A DNA stretch of 64,000 nucleotides from Daejeonia sp002484105 (GCF_051175565.1 NZ_CP195105.1:1116001-1180000); one strand, 5' to 3'. Positions 27,860-37,441 are shown, numbered from the stretch's first letter. Translations and numbers: made by a program. The notes: a model not told the origin generated them from the letters alone.

Positions 27860-28216
27860 GTGAAAAGAGGGGATACCATACGAAAAATACTGGCGCTGCA
27901 TCTTGCAGGGCTGTATGCTGTTCTGGTGATCTTTTCAGGGAAATTCCATACCCACAGCAGCGAGGGTTTTTCGCGTTTTGCAAAGCCCGGTAATGTATCG
28001 TCTTCCTTTTCTTTGCAGAAATCAGCCTCTGTACAAGACTGCCTCGTGTGTCAGTTCAATGCTACTGCGCAAGTGGATGTTCCGCTGGTTTTTGATTTTC
28101 ACGTTCCGCAATCAGATGGTTTCTGCACGGTTTCCGAAGGGATGTTGCCGGAATTTGTACAGAAATTATTCTCCGACTTCTATCTTCGCGGTCCGCCCGC
28201 AACCTTTCATTTATAG
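27860..28216 (+). CDS. Small His/Cys protein preceding a TonB receptor
   Basis: A 118-aa protein from a GTG start. Residues 8-26 form a hydrophobic N-terminal segment (signal peptide or anchor), followed by KFHTHSSEG (His pair near 30) and DCLVCQFNA (Cys pair near 62). I do not know a named family. Small proteins with an early His motif and a later CxxC commonly precede TonB receptor genes in Bacteroidota, and a metal-related role is an inference. The receptor gene starts 63 nt downstream. Confidence 0.65.
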   Translation: MKRGDTIRKILALHLAGLYAVLVIFSGKFHTHSSEGFSRFAKPGNVSSSFSLQKSASVQDCLVCQFNATAQVDVPLVFDFHVPQSDGFCTVSEGMLPEFVQKLFSDFYLRGPPATFHL

Positions 28217-28279
28217 TCAGATTAAATTTACATTGTTTCATCTCCGGTAATTTTTGCCGGAACTTATCATTTATTATAT

Positions 28280-30661
28280 ATGAAATGGTTCACATTCATG
28301 TGGTTTCTTTTGGGAATGACATGTCTACAAGCACAGGAATTTGTGGTGAACGGCAAGGTGAGTGATTTTCACAACAGGGCTGCTCTGGCAGGTGCATTTG
28401 TGAAGATCGGCAGCCAAACCGTCCAAACCGATTCCAGAGGAATTTTTTCTCTTAAAATCCTTAAAGGAGAATATCGCCTCGAAGTTTCTCACCCGGACTG
28501 CGAAATCTTTCATGAGAAACTGAACGTCGACCGGAATATCAGCCTGACCATAACTCTGGAGCATCATCTGAACGAAATACAGGGAGTAACCCTGCATGCT
28601 GCCCATAAAAATGGGGGAAGCCTTGTCGTGAAAACACTTGATAGCAAGGCAATCGCCAGAAATGCAACGGAAAATCTGGGAAATCTGCTGGCCGGTATCT
28701 CTGGTGTCGGAAGCCTGAAAACCGGCAATAATATTTCCAAACCTATCATTCACGGTTTGTATGGCAGTCGGATTGCCATTCTGAATAACGGTGTAAAACT
28801 CGCCGAACAGGAATGGGGAATTGAGCATGCTCCGAATGTAGATATTAATAATTTTGAGCATATTGATGTCATCAAAGGTGCCTCTGCCCTGAAATACGGA
28901 AATGGAGCCGTAGGCGGTGTCGTGCTGCTGGAGCCTGAAAATTATCCGAAAAAGGATTCGGTGATGGGAAGCATGTCGCTCTCCGGAATTTCTAACGGAA
29001 GAGGAACTGATGTGGATGTACGCCTCGCGCAGACCTGGAAAAGCGGTTGGGTGCTGAAAACCAACGGCAGTTTCCGGAAGGCCGGCGATATGCATACCCC
29101 AGATTACAACCTGATGAATACGGGAATGCAGAATTCCGGATTTAATTTCGGAGTGCAGAAAAGCGGACTGAAAAATGGATTTTCTTTCGACTATTATCTC
29201 ACCCACAACCGTATCGGTATTCTCAGAAGCTCGCACATCAGTTCGGCAGAAGATCTTGCAGAAGCACTTTCTTCGCAGAAGCCGATTTTTATAAGGGATT
29301 TCAGCTACGGCATCGACAATCCCAAACAGGAAATCGAACATCATATTGCCAAAATTTCGGGATATCACCGCTTTGAGAGTTTTGGAAAACTGACGGCGAC
29401 CTACAGCTTTCAGTACAACCATCGTAAAGAGTATGATATCCGCCGTACGGACGAGCTCAGTAAAAAAGCGGCTCTCGATCTGGAACTCGTTACGCATGAT
29501 TTCAATGTCAATGACCTGATCGAACGCTCCAACTGGAGTCTGGAAACCGGAATCAACGCGGGATATCAGAACAACTACTCCAATCCCGAAACCGAAGCAC
29601 GACGGCTGGTACCCAACTACGACCGGTACTATGCCGGAATTTATTCGGTGTACAAATACAAGGTTCTTCCTTCTCTGGATCTGGAAGCGGGTCTTCGGTA
29701 TGATTTCGACCGCTACGATGTTACCAAATGGTATGATCTCAGTGACTGGAATAAACTCTATGCCGGTAGATACGCCAGATTTGTGGTGAGAATCAACCAG
29801 AACAGGATCCTGACCAATCCGGAGTTGGATTACAATAATCTTTCGCTCAACGGAGGTGTTGTCTATCATCCGTCCGGAGAATTCAGCCTGAGATTCAACT
29901 ATGCACGCATTGCGCGTTCACCGAATATTGCCGAACTTTTTGCCGATGGACTGCATCATTCTGCCGCCATTATTGAGAAAGGGAATATGGAGATGAAAAC
30001 CGAAACCGGAAACCAGTTCAACCTTGTTGCTGATGCCAGATTTGACGTTCTGGGCGGTTTGCAGGTTTCTCTGAATCCTTATTATTTTTATACGAAAAAT
30101 TTCGTCAATCAGATTCCCGGAGGATATCAGAATACGCAGTGGGGTGATTTTATCGTCTGGCAATACCAACAGATTGATGCGCGGATGTATGGCGCCGATA
30201 TGGATATAGACTGGCAATTGACCGACCACTTGAAATACCGTGGCAGTGCATCGTATGTAAACGGACAAGATCTGACACATGATGTGCCACTGATCCTGAT
30301 GATGCCGGCAAACTTTAGCAATTCCATAGAGTATAGCCGTGAAGACTGGAAGGGTTTCTACGTGAATGCCAGCAACAGAACCGTAGTCCGGCAGAAGAGA
30401 TTCCCGGTGTATAATGTCTCTATCCGGCTTTTTGACAACCAGGGTAACCCCTATAATCAGGAAGTGGATATTTCGACACCCCCGAAAGGCTATTCTCTCT
30501 GGAATATTCAGACGGGTTTCAGACTTTGCCGCCACTTGGGAGTGGATTTTTCTGTGCAGAACCTTTTTAATATTTCCTATCGGGATTATCTCAACAGACT
30601 GAGATATTTCTCCGATGAAGTGGGAAGGAATTTTATCCTTTCACTCAAATATCAGTTTTAA
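28280..30661 (+). CDS. TonB-dependent outer-membrane receptor
   Basis: A 793-aa receptor. Residues 1-19 are the signal peptide (ends LQAQ). About 20-105 form a carboxypeptidase-like regulatory domain (VNGKVSDFHNRAALAGAFVK), about 115-225 the plug (NLGNLLAGISGVGSLKTGNN, IDVIKGASALKYGNGAVGGV), and the rest a 22-strand type beta-barrel ending in LSLKYQF with a terminal Phe. It lies between a small His/Cys protein and a lipoprotein gene. The plug and the HGLYGSRIAILNNGVKLAEQ segment resemble receptors annotated for metals such as copper or zinc, but the substrate is not proven. Confidence 0.93.
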   Translation: MKWFTFMWFLLGMTCLQAQEFVVNGKVSDFHNRAALAGAFVKIGSQTVQTDSRGIFSLKILKGEYRLEVSHPDCEIFHEKLNVDRNISLTITLEHHLNEIQGVTLHAAHKNGGSLVVKTLDSKAIARNATENLGNLLAGISGVGSLKTGNNISKPIIHGLYGSRIAILNNGVKLAEQEWGIEHAPNVDINNFEHIDVIKGASALKYGNGAVGGVVLLEPENYPKKDSVMGSMSLSGISNGRGTDVDVRLAQTWKSGWVLKTNGSFRKAGDMHTPDYNLMNTGMQNSGFNFGVQKSGLKNGFSFDYYLTHNRIGILRSSHISSAEDLAEALSSQKPIFIRDFSYGIDNPKQEIEHHIAKISGYHRFESFGKLTATYSFQYNHRKEYDIRRTDELSKKAALDLELVTHDFNVNDLIERSNWSLETGINAGYQNNYSNPETEARRLVPNYDRYYAGIYSVYKYKVLPSLDLEAGLRYDFDRYDVTKWYDLSDWNKLYAGRYARFVVRINQNRILTNPELDYNNLSLNGGVVYHPSGEFSLRFNYARIARSPNIAELFADGLHHSAAIIEKGNMEMKTETGNQFNLVADARFDVLGGLQVSLNPYYFYTKNFVNQIPGGYQNTQWGDFIVWQYQQIDARMYGADMDIDWQLTDHLKYRGSASYVNGQDLTHDVPLILMMPANFSNSIEYSREDWKGFYVNASNRTVVRQKRFPVYNVSIRLFDNQGNPYNQEVDISTPPKGYSLWNIQTGFRLCRHLGVDFSVQNLFNISYRDYLNRLRYFSDEVGRNFILSLKYQF

Positions 30662-30699
30662 CCAATAATTTCAACCAACATTTTTAAAATCTTATCCAA

Positions 30700-31290
30700 A
30701 TGAAAAATATTTTCAAAAATACAGCACTTGTTTTATCGCTTATGGCATTTTTTTCACTCTCACTTACGTCCTGCAACAGGAGTGATGATGAAACTGACGA
30801 CCTTCCGCAGGAAGAACTTTCGGATGTCCTGCTGATTGTTACCGACCAGGCAGACGGTGCTGCCGAAACCTACGATTATCAGGTGAACGGCTCCCAGAAT
30901 CCCACTATTAAACTGGAGGACGGCCATACCTATAATGTTGAAGCCAAATTCATGAATGGTGACGAAAATGTCACTCAGGAAATTCTGGATGCCAAAGACG
31001 AGCACTTCCTCGTTTACGATTTTCCGAATTCGGATATCACACTGACCCGTACTGACGGAGCTTCTTCTACAAGAGCCGACGGAAATCATGTAGGGCTGTT
31101 TACAAAATGGGTGGTGAACAAAGCGGTAAAAAATACTGCTGCAACGTCTACCCAGTTGAAACTGACACTGTATCACGAACCTAAAACCGTTGCAGAGACC
31201 AGTTCGGCAAGCGGAAACGGGCTTGTATACGGTCAGCAGTCTGGTGGCGAAACCGATGCCCAGGCATTTTATAATATTGCCAACAAATAA
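30700..31290 (+). CDS. Lipoprotein downstream of the TonB receptor
   Basis: A 196-aa lipoprotein: signal peptide with Cys25 (LSLTSC) followed by an acidic tract (RSDDETDDLPQEE), so it is probably outer-membrane located. The body is predicted to be beta-rich (DVLLIVTDQADGAAETYDY; TQLKLTLYHEPK) and ends near GGETDAQAFYNIANK. I recognise it only as the kind of lipoprotein often paired with TonB receptors, which would capture substrate at the surface or pass it on. It starts 38 nt after the receptor and is followed by a terminator, so the three genes 27860-31290 form an operon. Confidence 0.75.
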   Translation: MKNIFKNTALVLSLMAFFSLSLTSCNRSDDETDDLPQEELSDVLLIVTDQADGAAETYDYQVNGSQNPTIKLEDGHTYNVEAKFMNGDENVTQEILDAKDEHFLVYDFPNSDITLTRTDGASSTRADGNHVGLFTKWVVNKAVKNTAATSTQLKLTLYHEPKTVAETSSASGNGLVYGQQSGGETDAQAFYNIANK

Positions 31291-31315
31291 CGTCTGTTTT
31301 TTTTCGCAGTCCCGG

Positions 31316-31348
31316 AAACCTTTGCAGTATATTTCTGCAGAGGTTTTT
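31316..31348 (+). terminator. Terminator of the TonB receptor operon
   Basis: A stem of about 12 bp (31316-31327 with 31335-31345, small bulge) with a 7-nt loop, then T. Confidence 0.75.
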
Positions 31349-31441
31349 GTTTTTCAGAAGGTTGTTTCCATAAAACCATAAGGTAGATTTTTTTAAGGAA
31401 CTTTTATTAAATGATAATTCTTTTTATTGGGTAAAATTTTC

Positions 31442-31449
31442 TATTTTTG
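31442..31449 (+). promoter_or_regulatory. TAnnTTTG box of tig
   Basis: TATTTTTG, 20 nt upstream of the ATG at 31470; predicted leader about 15 nt. Confidence 0.5.
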
Positions 31450-31469
31450 CAACCTAAAAATTTCAATTA

Positions 31470-32804
31470 ATGAAGGTTACAGCACAAAACCATGATGACG
31501 TAAGCGCGCTGCTTACCGTAACAATAGATAAGTCCGACTACAAAGACAAAGTAGAAAAACAACTGCACAACTATGCCAAAAATGCGCAGGTACCGGGATT
31601 CAGAAAAGGGAAAGTGCCGATGAGCATGGTCAGAAGACAGTATGAAGCCGGTATCGCTTTTGAAGAAATCAACAAACAGGTTTCTGATGCGCTCAACAAA
31701 TATATCAACGAAAACAATCTGAAACTCGTAGGCCAGCCTGTACCACAGCCGGTAGACGATTTCGATTTCAATAAAGACCAGCTTTCTGTAGGTTTTGAAG
31801 TAGGTTACGAACCCAGTTTTACCATTGACCTTTCCAAATACGAAGCACCTCACTACAAAGTGGAAGCGGGCGAAAAGGAAATCGGCCAGAGCATTGAAAA
31901 CATGCAGAAAAGATTTGCGGATAAAGTAGATCAGGACAAAATTGGTAAAGATTCTTACGTAACGCTCCAGATTACTCAGGTAGTTGCAGAAGATGCTGAA
32001 GGTGAGCACCATCATGAACCCAAAACCGTAACGGTTTCCAAAGAACAGAAAGAAGCCTTCGACCTGGTGAAAAAACTGAAAAAAGACGAGGCTGTAAAAG
32101 TATCCAAAGCAGATCTTCAGGCCAATGAAGAGCTGGCCAAACAGCTCGGTTTTTCTGCTTCTGAAGCAGAACACCTTCATCATGACGAAGTGGAAGTAAA
32201 AGTTGCAGAAATCTACGGACTGAACCTTCACGAACTGAATCAGGAACTTTTCGACAAAGTATACGGCGAAGGAACACTGAAATCTGAAGAAGAACTGAAA
32301 GAGAAAGTAAAATCAGAACTGGACGAATACTTCCAGCAGAATGCCGATGTTTATTTTGTTAACAAAATTCTGGAACAGATTACCGAAAAGGAAAATGTAG
32401 AGCTTCCGGAAACCTTCCTCATCAAGTGGTTAATGTTCTCTAACCAGAACATACAAACCGAAGAACAGGCCAAAGAAATTCTCGAAGCAGAGAAAAAACA
32501 GCTGCAGGGACAGATTATTGAAGGCAAACTGATGAATGACAATGACATCAAAATTGATTATGCAGATGTGCTTGCGCAGGCAGAGCAGTTGGTGAGAAAT
32601 CAGCTTGCCATCTACGGAATTCATCACCTTGGTGACGAAGAAATCCAGAAATATGCCGTCGAAATGCTGAAAGATCAGGAACAGGTGCGCCAGATTTCTT
32701 CCGAAGTTGCCATGGCAAAACTGAAAGATATCATCCTGGAAAAAGCTTCTAAAAAAGAAGAAGAAATCTCTCACGACAAATTTCTTGAAGAACTGAAAAA
32801 ATAA
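31470..32804 (+). CDS. tig: Trigger factor (ribosome-associated chaperone)
   Basis: A 444-aa trigger factor. The N-terminal ribosome-binding domain (about 1-115) carries a signature-like loop PGFRKGKVPMSMVRRQYE (residues 35-52), the tail-anchoring motif to ribosomal protein L23. A middle domain with FKBP-like position (about 150-250) is divergent and contains His-rich pieces (EGEHHHEP, EAEHLHHDE), so prolyl isomerase activity is doubtful. The C-terminal helical arms with Gln/Glu-rich segments follow. It is a single gene with its own promoter box and terminator. Confidence 0.93.
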   Translation: MKVTAQNHDDVSALLTVTIDKSDYKDKVEKQLHNYAKNAQVPGFRKGKVPMSMVRRQYEAGIAFEEINKQVSDALNKYINENNLKLVGQPVPQPVDDFDFNKDQLSVGFEVGYEPSFTIDLSKYEAPHYKVEAGEKEIGQSIENMQKRFADKVDQDKIGKDSYVTLQITQVVAEDAEGEHHHEPKTVTVSKEQKEAFDLVKKLKKDEAVKVSKADLQANEELAKQLGFSASEAEHLHHDEVEVKVAEIYGLNLHELNQELFDKVYGEGTLKSEEELKEKVKSELDEYFQQNADVYFVNKILEQITEKENVELPETFLIKWLMFSNQNIQTEEQAKEILEAEKKQLQGQIIEGKLMNDNDIKIDYADVLAQAEQLVRNQLAIYGIHHLGDEEIQKYAVEMLKDQEQVRQISSEVAMAKLKDIILEKASKKEEEISHDKFLEELKK

Positions 32805-32828
32805 TCCGTTACTCAATGATCATAACAG

Positions 32829-32857
32829 AATCCACCGCAACTGCAGTGGATTTTTTT
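32829..32857 (+). terminator. Terminator of tig
   Basis: A 7-bp stem AATCCAC/GTGGATT (32829-32835 with 32846-32852) with a 10-nt loop and a T run. Confidence 0.8.
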
Positions 32858-32901
32858 GTTGTATGACCTGGAAAAATGGTGGAATTTCCGGCAGGAGGCA
32901 T

Positions 32902-32928
32902 AAAAAAACCGCCTCTGTAAAGAAGCGG
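32902..32928 (-). terminator. Terminator of the MacAB-like operon
   Basis: Minus strand: stem from 32922-32928 with 32909-32915 (one mismatch), loop TTTACA, then seven T. It lies 28 nt after the stop at 32956. Confidence 0.75.
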
Positions 32929-32955
32929 CCACAATTTAATTGAATATGGTGAATG

Positions 32956-34152
32956 TTATTTGCCCTTCTGGTCTTTCAGTTCCTGTTTGTCTTTGTCAGA
33001 CGGATTCCAGACTTTTACTTCTGCATTTTTGTCAATTCCCGAAAGGATCTGTACATTGATGCCGTCGCTGGCTCCCAGTTTTACATATGTTTTTTTGAAG
33101 CTGCCATTGGGCTGTTTCACTTCCACAAAGGGTTTGTCCTGTCCCTTTACTTTATCATACTGCACCAGAGACTCGTCCAGTAGCAGTGCGTTTTTCTGCG
33201 TGCTGAGCACGATCTCGCCATTGGCAGAAAATCCTGCGCGTATATATTCGTTGTTGGGGTTGAAGACGTCTCCTTCAATCGGGAATTTGATCGTGCCGTT
33301 TTCGTCTTTTCCTTTGGGCGCAATCATGGTGACTTTACCTGGGAAATTCTTGTTCTGCAAAGCCCCGATAATGATATTCATGTCCATGCCTTCCTTGATT
33401 TTTCCGGCCTGCGCCTCGTCAATTTCTCCTTCAAAAATCAGTGAATTGAGATCTGCAATGGAGCAGATGGTGGTTCCCGCATTGAAGGAATTGGCTTCAA
33501 TCACCTGGCTGCCGACTTTCACGGGAACTTCCAGTACAGTTCCGTTGGCTTTGGAACGGATTTGCGTTGTTGCCATGCTCTGCAACTCTGGTGTAACTCC
33601 GGTTTTTGCAATCTGAAGCTGCTTCTGTGCAGTAACCAGTTGCTGTTTTGCATTTTTAAGGTTTTGCTGTGCCGTATACAGGTTTTGCTGCGCCGTAAGA
33701 TATTCCTGTCTGGAAATGACTCCCTGCTGGTACAGTTTCTGCTGCATGGCAAATTGCTGCTGCTGGTTGGCAAGATTGGTGCTGGCATTGCTGACACCGA
33801 TATTTCCGGAACTCACCTGCTGCATAGCAGCGTTGACATCAGAAACCTGCGGAACAATACGCAGTGTGGCAATCAGCTGGCCGGCACTTACCTTATCTCC
33901 TTCCTTAACGTAAATTTTCTCGATGATGCCCGACATGTTGGGTTTGATTTCAATCTCTTCGCGCGGGTTGATTTTTCCGGTGGCCATTACTTTGTCTTCC
34001 ATGTTCTGCACCACAGGTTTCCGGGTGAGGAATTCTTCATTCTTTTCCGAATTGGAGCGGATCAGGAACGAAATCACAGAAAAGAGTGCTCCGACAGCGA
34101 TGAGGGCGAGCAGGATGTAAATGGCTTTTTTCAGGGTGAACTTCTTTTTCAT
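32956..34152 (-). CDS. Periplasmic adaptor (MacA/HlyD family)
   Basis: A 398-aa membrane fusion protein linking an ABC exporter to an outer-membrane channel. One N-terminal TM helix (about 9-29), then a split barrel/lipoyl domain (MEDKVMATGKINPREEIEIK; KVSAGQLIATL), a long coiled-coil hairpin rich in Gln and Ala (about 105-190), the second lipoyl half (SKANGTVLEVPVKVGSQV) and C-terminal beta-barrel and membrane-proximal domains (GINVQILSGIDKNAEVKVW). It is the last gene of the four-gene operon, 24 nt after the permease gene. The outer-membrane partner is not in the window. Confidence 0.93.
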   Translation of the reverse strand: MKKKFTLKKAIYILLALIAVGALFSVISFLIRSNSEKNEEFLTRKPVVQNMEDKVMATGKINPREEIEIKPNMSGIIEKIYVKEGDKVSAGQLIATLRIVPQVSDVNAAMQQVSSGNIGVSNASTNLANQQQQFAMQQKLYQQGVISRQEYLTAQQNLYTAQQNLKNAKQQLVTAQKQLQIAKTGVTPELQSMATTQIRSKANGTVLEVPVKVGSQVIEANSFNAGTTICSIADLNSLIFEGEIDEAQAGKIKEGMDMNIIIGALQNKNFPGKVTMIAPKGKDENGTIKFPIEGDVFNPNNEYIRAGFSANGEIVLSTQKNALLLDESLVQYDKVKGQDKPFVEVKQPNGSFKKTYVKLGASDGINVQILSGIDKNAEVKVWNPSDKDKQELKDQKGK

Positions 34153-34176
34153 ATCTAATGAGGATGTTTATCTTGA

Positions 34177-35445
34177 TTATTCTGTTCTCAGTGCCTCTAT
34201 CGGGCGGATTTTTACGGCGCGCTGTGCAGGAATCATTCCGATGACAAGCCCGAGAAAAACCATAATCGCCATGGCACCGAATACATTGGCATAATTGACG
34301 GTAGGATTGTAGAACGGGAACGAGTCCTGATTGGCTGTGGCTGCACCAAGACCCATCAGTACAAAAATCCCGAACACAAATCCTGCAAGACCCGAGGTGA
34401 GTGTTATTACGACACTCTCCAGCAGAATCTGGTTGCGGACTTCCGAAGGCCTGGCGCCCAGAGCCCGGCGGATGCCAATTTCCTTGGTTCTTTCTTTTAC
34501 AGTAATCAGCAGGATATTCGAGATGGCGATTACCCCAGCTATAATCGTCATGGTGCCGACAATAATCGTCAGGAGCTGCATGCCGCTGAGGAAACCGGTC
34601 AGTTTCTTGAATTCTTTCCCCAGGTTAAAGCTTCCGAACGCATTGGTATCTTCCGGTGATGCATTGTATTTGGCCTTGAGAGCCGTTTTAATGTCTTCCT
34701 CCATTACGCCCAGGTCTGCATTCGGCTTGCCGACAATGGCAAAAAAGTCGACTTTGTCTCCGTAACTGAACATTTTGGTAAAGGTAGACAGCGGGATGTA
34801 TACAGAACGGTCGTTGTTCAGTCCGCCACCGCTTTTCACCGAAAAAACACCGATGACATTAAAGAATATACCTTTGATGTTGATGGATTTCCCTATCGGA
34901 TTTTCATTCTTTTTGGCATCAAAAAAGTTATTGTACACTTCTTCACCAATGACAACGACGTTTTTGTTGCCGGATATATCGGCATCGTTCAGATAACGTC
35001 CGAACTTCAGTCTTTTTTCAGATATTTTGTTTCCGATTGGGTAGTCGCCGTTCAGGACGTAGGTTTCTTTTTTTCCTCCACGTGTCATTTCCACACCTGC
35101 ACTTCCGAAATTCCCTTTTGAGTTCTGGGGAGAGATGTAATCAATTTCCGGAACTTTGTTTTCCAGGTAGGCAATATCAGAAAGATGCAGCTGCATCTCG
35201 CGGCCTTTTGGAAATCCGTCATACGGAATTGCGGTATTCTGCGCCCACAGGAAAATGGAATTGGTAGCGAAGCCGGAAAAAAGTTTGTCGAAACCGTTTT
35301 CCATACCTTTTGCAGCACCCAGCAGTACAACGTACAGAAACATACCCCAGCCCACACCGATCATGGTGAGAAAGGTGCGGAGTTTATTGTTCTTCAGCGA
35401 ATAGTAAATCTCCTGCCAAGTGTCCTGTTTAAAGAGAATATTCAT
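34177..35445 (-). CDS. ABC transporter permease, MacB type (second copy)
   Basis: A 422-aa permease with the MacB/FtsX layout: TM1 (about 20-42), a large periplasmic core domain (about 45-280), then three TM helices (about 290-415). The FtsX coupling segment ERTKEIGIRRALGARPSEVRN is present, and the protein ends IRPIEALRTE like its neighbour. It starts 27 nt after the other permease and likely forms a heterodimer with it. It is not a duplicate in the strict sense; the periplasmic domains differ clearly. Confidence 0.92.
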   Translation of the reverse strand: MNILFKQDTWQEIYYSLKNNKLRTFLTMIGVGWGMFLYVVLLGAAKGMENGFDKLFSGFATNSIFLWAQNTAIPYDGFPKGREMQLHLSDIAYLENKVPEIDYISPQNSKGNFGSAGVEMTRGGKKETYVLNGDYPIGNKISEKRLKFGRYLNDADISGNKNVVVIGEEVYNNFFDAKKNENPIGKSINIKGIFFNVIGVFSVKSGGGLNNDRSVYIPLSTFTKMFSYGDKVDFFAIVGKPNADLGVMEEDIKTALKAKYNASPEDTNAFGSFNLGKEFKKLTGFLSGMQLLTIIVGTMTIIAGVIAISNILLITVKERTKEIGIRRALGARPSEVRNQILLESVVITLTSGLAGFVFGIFVLMGLGAATANQDSFPFYNPTVNYANVFGAMAIMVFLGLVIGMIPAQRAVKIRPIEALRTE

Positions 35446-35472
35446 GTTCCTGTGTGGTTGTTGTTCTATTTT

Positions 35473-36702
35473 TTATTCTGTTCTTAAAGCTTCTATAGGC
35501 CGTATTTTTGATGCACGGTAAGCGGGTACAAATCCAGCCACCAGACCCGAGATGACGAGGCATACAAATGCAAAAATCACCAGTCCCCAGCCTACAGACG
35601 GATCCAGGATGAAGTATTTCTCAAGTCTGTTCCCGATGATTTTTAAGGTCAGTACACCGAAGCCAACGCCTATAAGTCCGGAGATCACGGTGATGACGAT
35701 ACTTTCCTGCATGATGAGGGCTACAATGCTTCCCGGTCTTGCACCGATTGCTTTGCGTACACCGATTTCCTGTGTGCGTTCTTTCACGATATACACCATG
35801 ATGTTGCTGATGCCGATGATTCCTGCCAGCAGTGTTCCCAGCCCGATAAATCCTACAATAGAAGTAATCACGAGCAGAAACTGTATGCTGTCTCCCGTAT
35901 TTTTGGCATTGTTCCAGACGTAGACACCGCTTTCGTCGTCGGGCGAAACTTTTTTGCGCGCCTTGAGCTTGTCTTTCAGTTCGTCTCCGTATTTGATGGC
36001 CTGATCCGGTGAAAGTTTCGGGCTGTAGGCAATGTAAATGGTGGACAGCGTGTCCGAACCTTTTTTCATCTGCTGCAAAGTGGTGATCGGTACGGTGATG
36101 TGTCGTTCGTCCCAGTCGCCGCCATCGTCCGAGAAAACACCTACAATTTTAAACATGGTTCCGTTGATGTTCAGGTCTTTGCCGACGGGGTTGCCATCCT
36201 TGATGAGGTCGCGCTGCACCATCCGCCCGATGACGGCGACATTCTGCTTGCGTTTTATGTCGGTGGGGGAGAGGTAGCGGCCGTCAATCATTTTCCGGTT
36301 TTCCACATATTGTTCATCCATATTGGCACCGTTGATCTGGTAGCTGCCACTTTCTTTTCCGTATTTTACGGTCCAGGACGATGTATATCTTGGGGTGGAA
36401 TATTCCACATTTTCTTTTTTGTCGTTTACGAGTGCGTCGTAGTCGTCATTGTTTATACTGACACTGCGGTTGGCCTGCAGCCCGCCATAGGCGATGGTCG
36501 TCTGGCCGGTGGAAATAGAGATGAGGTTTTGTGCATCTCTGGTAAATCCCTGCGTAAAGGCATTTTTCAGTCCGTTTCCGATCCCGAACAGCACAATGAA
36601 GATATACAGTCCCAGGGCAACGGTAAAGCCGGAAAGCACCGTGCGCAGAACATTGCTGCGTATCGAACTGTAAATTTCCTGCCAGCGGTCAAGGTCAAAC
36701 AT
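35473..36702 (-). CDS. ABC transporter permease, MacB type (first copy)
   Basis: A 409-aa permease with the same four-helix MacB/FtsX layout: TM1 (about 20-40), periplasmic domain (42-265), TM2-4 with ERTQEIGVRKAIGARPGSIVA and a C-terminal FVPAYRASKIRPIEALRTE. Unlike classical MacB the ATPase is a separate protein, encoded 46 nt upstream. Such tripartite systems use mechanotransmission to expel peptides, macrolides or lipopeptides from the periplasm; the substrate is unknown here. Confidence 0.92.
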   Translation of the reverse strand: MFDLDRWQEIYSSIRSNVLRTVLSGFTVALGLYIFIVLFGIGNGLKNAFTQGFTRDAQNLISISTGQTTIAYGGLQANRSVSINNDDYDALVNDKKENVEYSTPRYTSSWTVKYGKESGSYQINGANMDEQYVENRKMIDGRYLSPTDIKRKQNVAVIGRMVQRDLIKDGNPVGKDLNINGTMFKIVGVFSDDGGDWDERHITVPITTLQQMKKGSDTLSTIYIAYSPKLSPDQAIKYGDELKDKLKARKKVSPDDESGVYVWNNAKNTGDSIQFLLVITSIVGFIGLGTLLAGIIGISNIMVYIVKERTQEIGVRKAIGARPGSIVALIMQESIVITVISGLIGVGFGVLTLKIIGNRLEKYFILDPSVGWGLVIFAFVCLVISGLVAGFVPAYRASKIRPIEALRTE

Positions 36703-36748
36703 AGAGGGTCGGTTTTCGGTATTTTTTATTTATATTTTGAAAATGATG

Positions 36749-37441
36749 TCAATGAAGTACAAGCTGTTGTATGAATGCATCACTTTCGATTACGCCATCT
36801 TTCAGGACGACATTTCTTTTGGTCTGTGCAGCCACGTCGGGTTCATGGGTTACCACGATGATGGTTTTCCCTTCGCGGTTGATCTCCTGGAGCAGTTTCA
36901 TAATGTCATGGGTGGTCTGGCTGTCGAGTGCTCCGGTAGGCTCGTCGGCCAGGATAACTTTGGGATCGGTAATCAGTGCACGGGCAATGGCGACACGCTG
37001 TTTCTGTCCTCCCGACATTTCGTTGGGCAGGTGGTTTGCCCACGGGCCGAGTCCTACTTTTTCCAGATATTCCTGTGCCCGTCGGTTACGTTCTTTGCGG
37101 GAGATATTCTGGTAATACAGGGGAAGTGCCACATTTTCCAGTGCGGTTTTGTATCCGATCAGGTTGAAGGACTGGAATACAAATCCCAGGAAGCGGCTTC
37201 GGTATTCGGCGGCTTTCACTTCGTTGAGGTGCTCAATCGGGATGCCGTCAAGTTCATAGGTTCCGCTGTCTTTTTCGTCGAGAATCCCGATGATGTTCAG
37301 CAGGGTGGATTTCCCGGAACCGGAGGATCCCATAATGGAGACAAACTCACCTTTGGAAATCTCCAGATTGATGCCCTTCAGCACGTGCAGTTTGCTTTTC
37401 CCGGTGTCATAGGATTTATGGAGATTCTGGATAACGAGCAT
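36749..37441 (-). CDS. ABC transporter ATPase (MacB/LolD type)
   Basis: A 230-aa cytoplasmic ATPase. Walker A GSSGSGKST (38-46), signature MSGGQKQRVAIARAL, Walker B VILADEPTGALDS and the H-loop VVTHEPDVA are complete. The GALDSQ after Walker B is typical of the LolD/MacB group. It is the first gene of the minus-strand operon ATPase-permease-permease-adaptor (37441 to 32956). Confidence 0.95.
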   Translation of the reverse strand: MLVIQNLHKSYDTGKSKLHVLKGINLEISKGEFVSIMGSSGSGKSTLLNIIGILDEKDSGTYELDGIPIEHLNEVKAAEYRSRFLGFVFQSFNLIGYKTALENVALPLYYQNISRKERNRRAQEYLEKVGLGPWANHLPNEMSGGQKQRVAIARALITDPKVILADEPTGALDSQTTHDIMKLLQEINREGKTIIVVTHEPDVAAQTKRNVVLKDGVIESDAFIQQLVLH

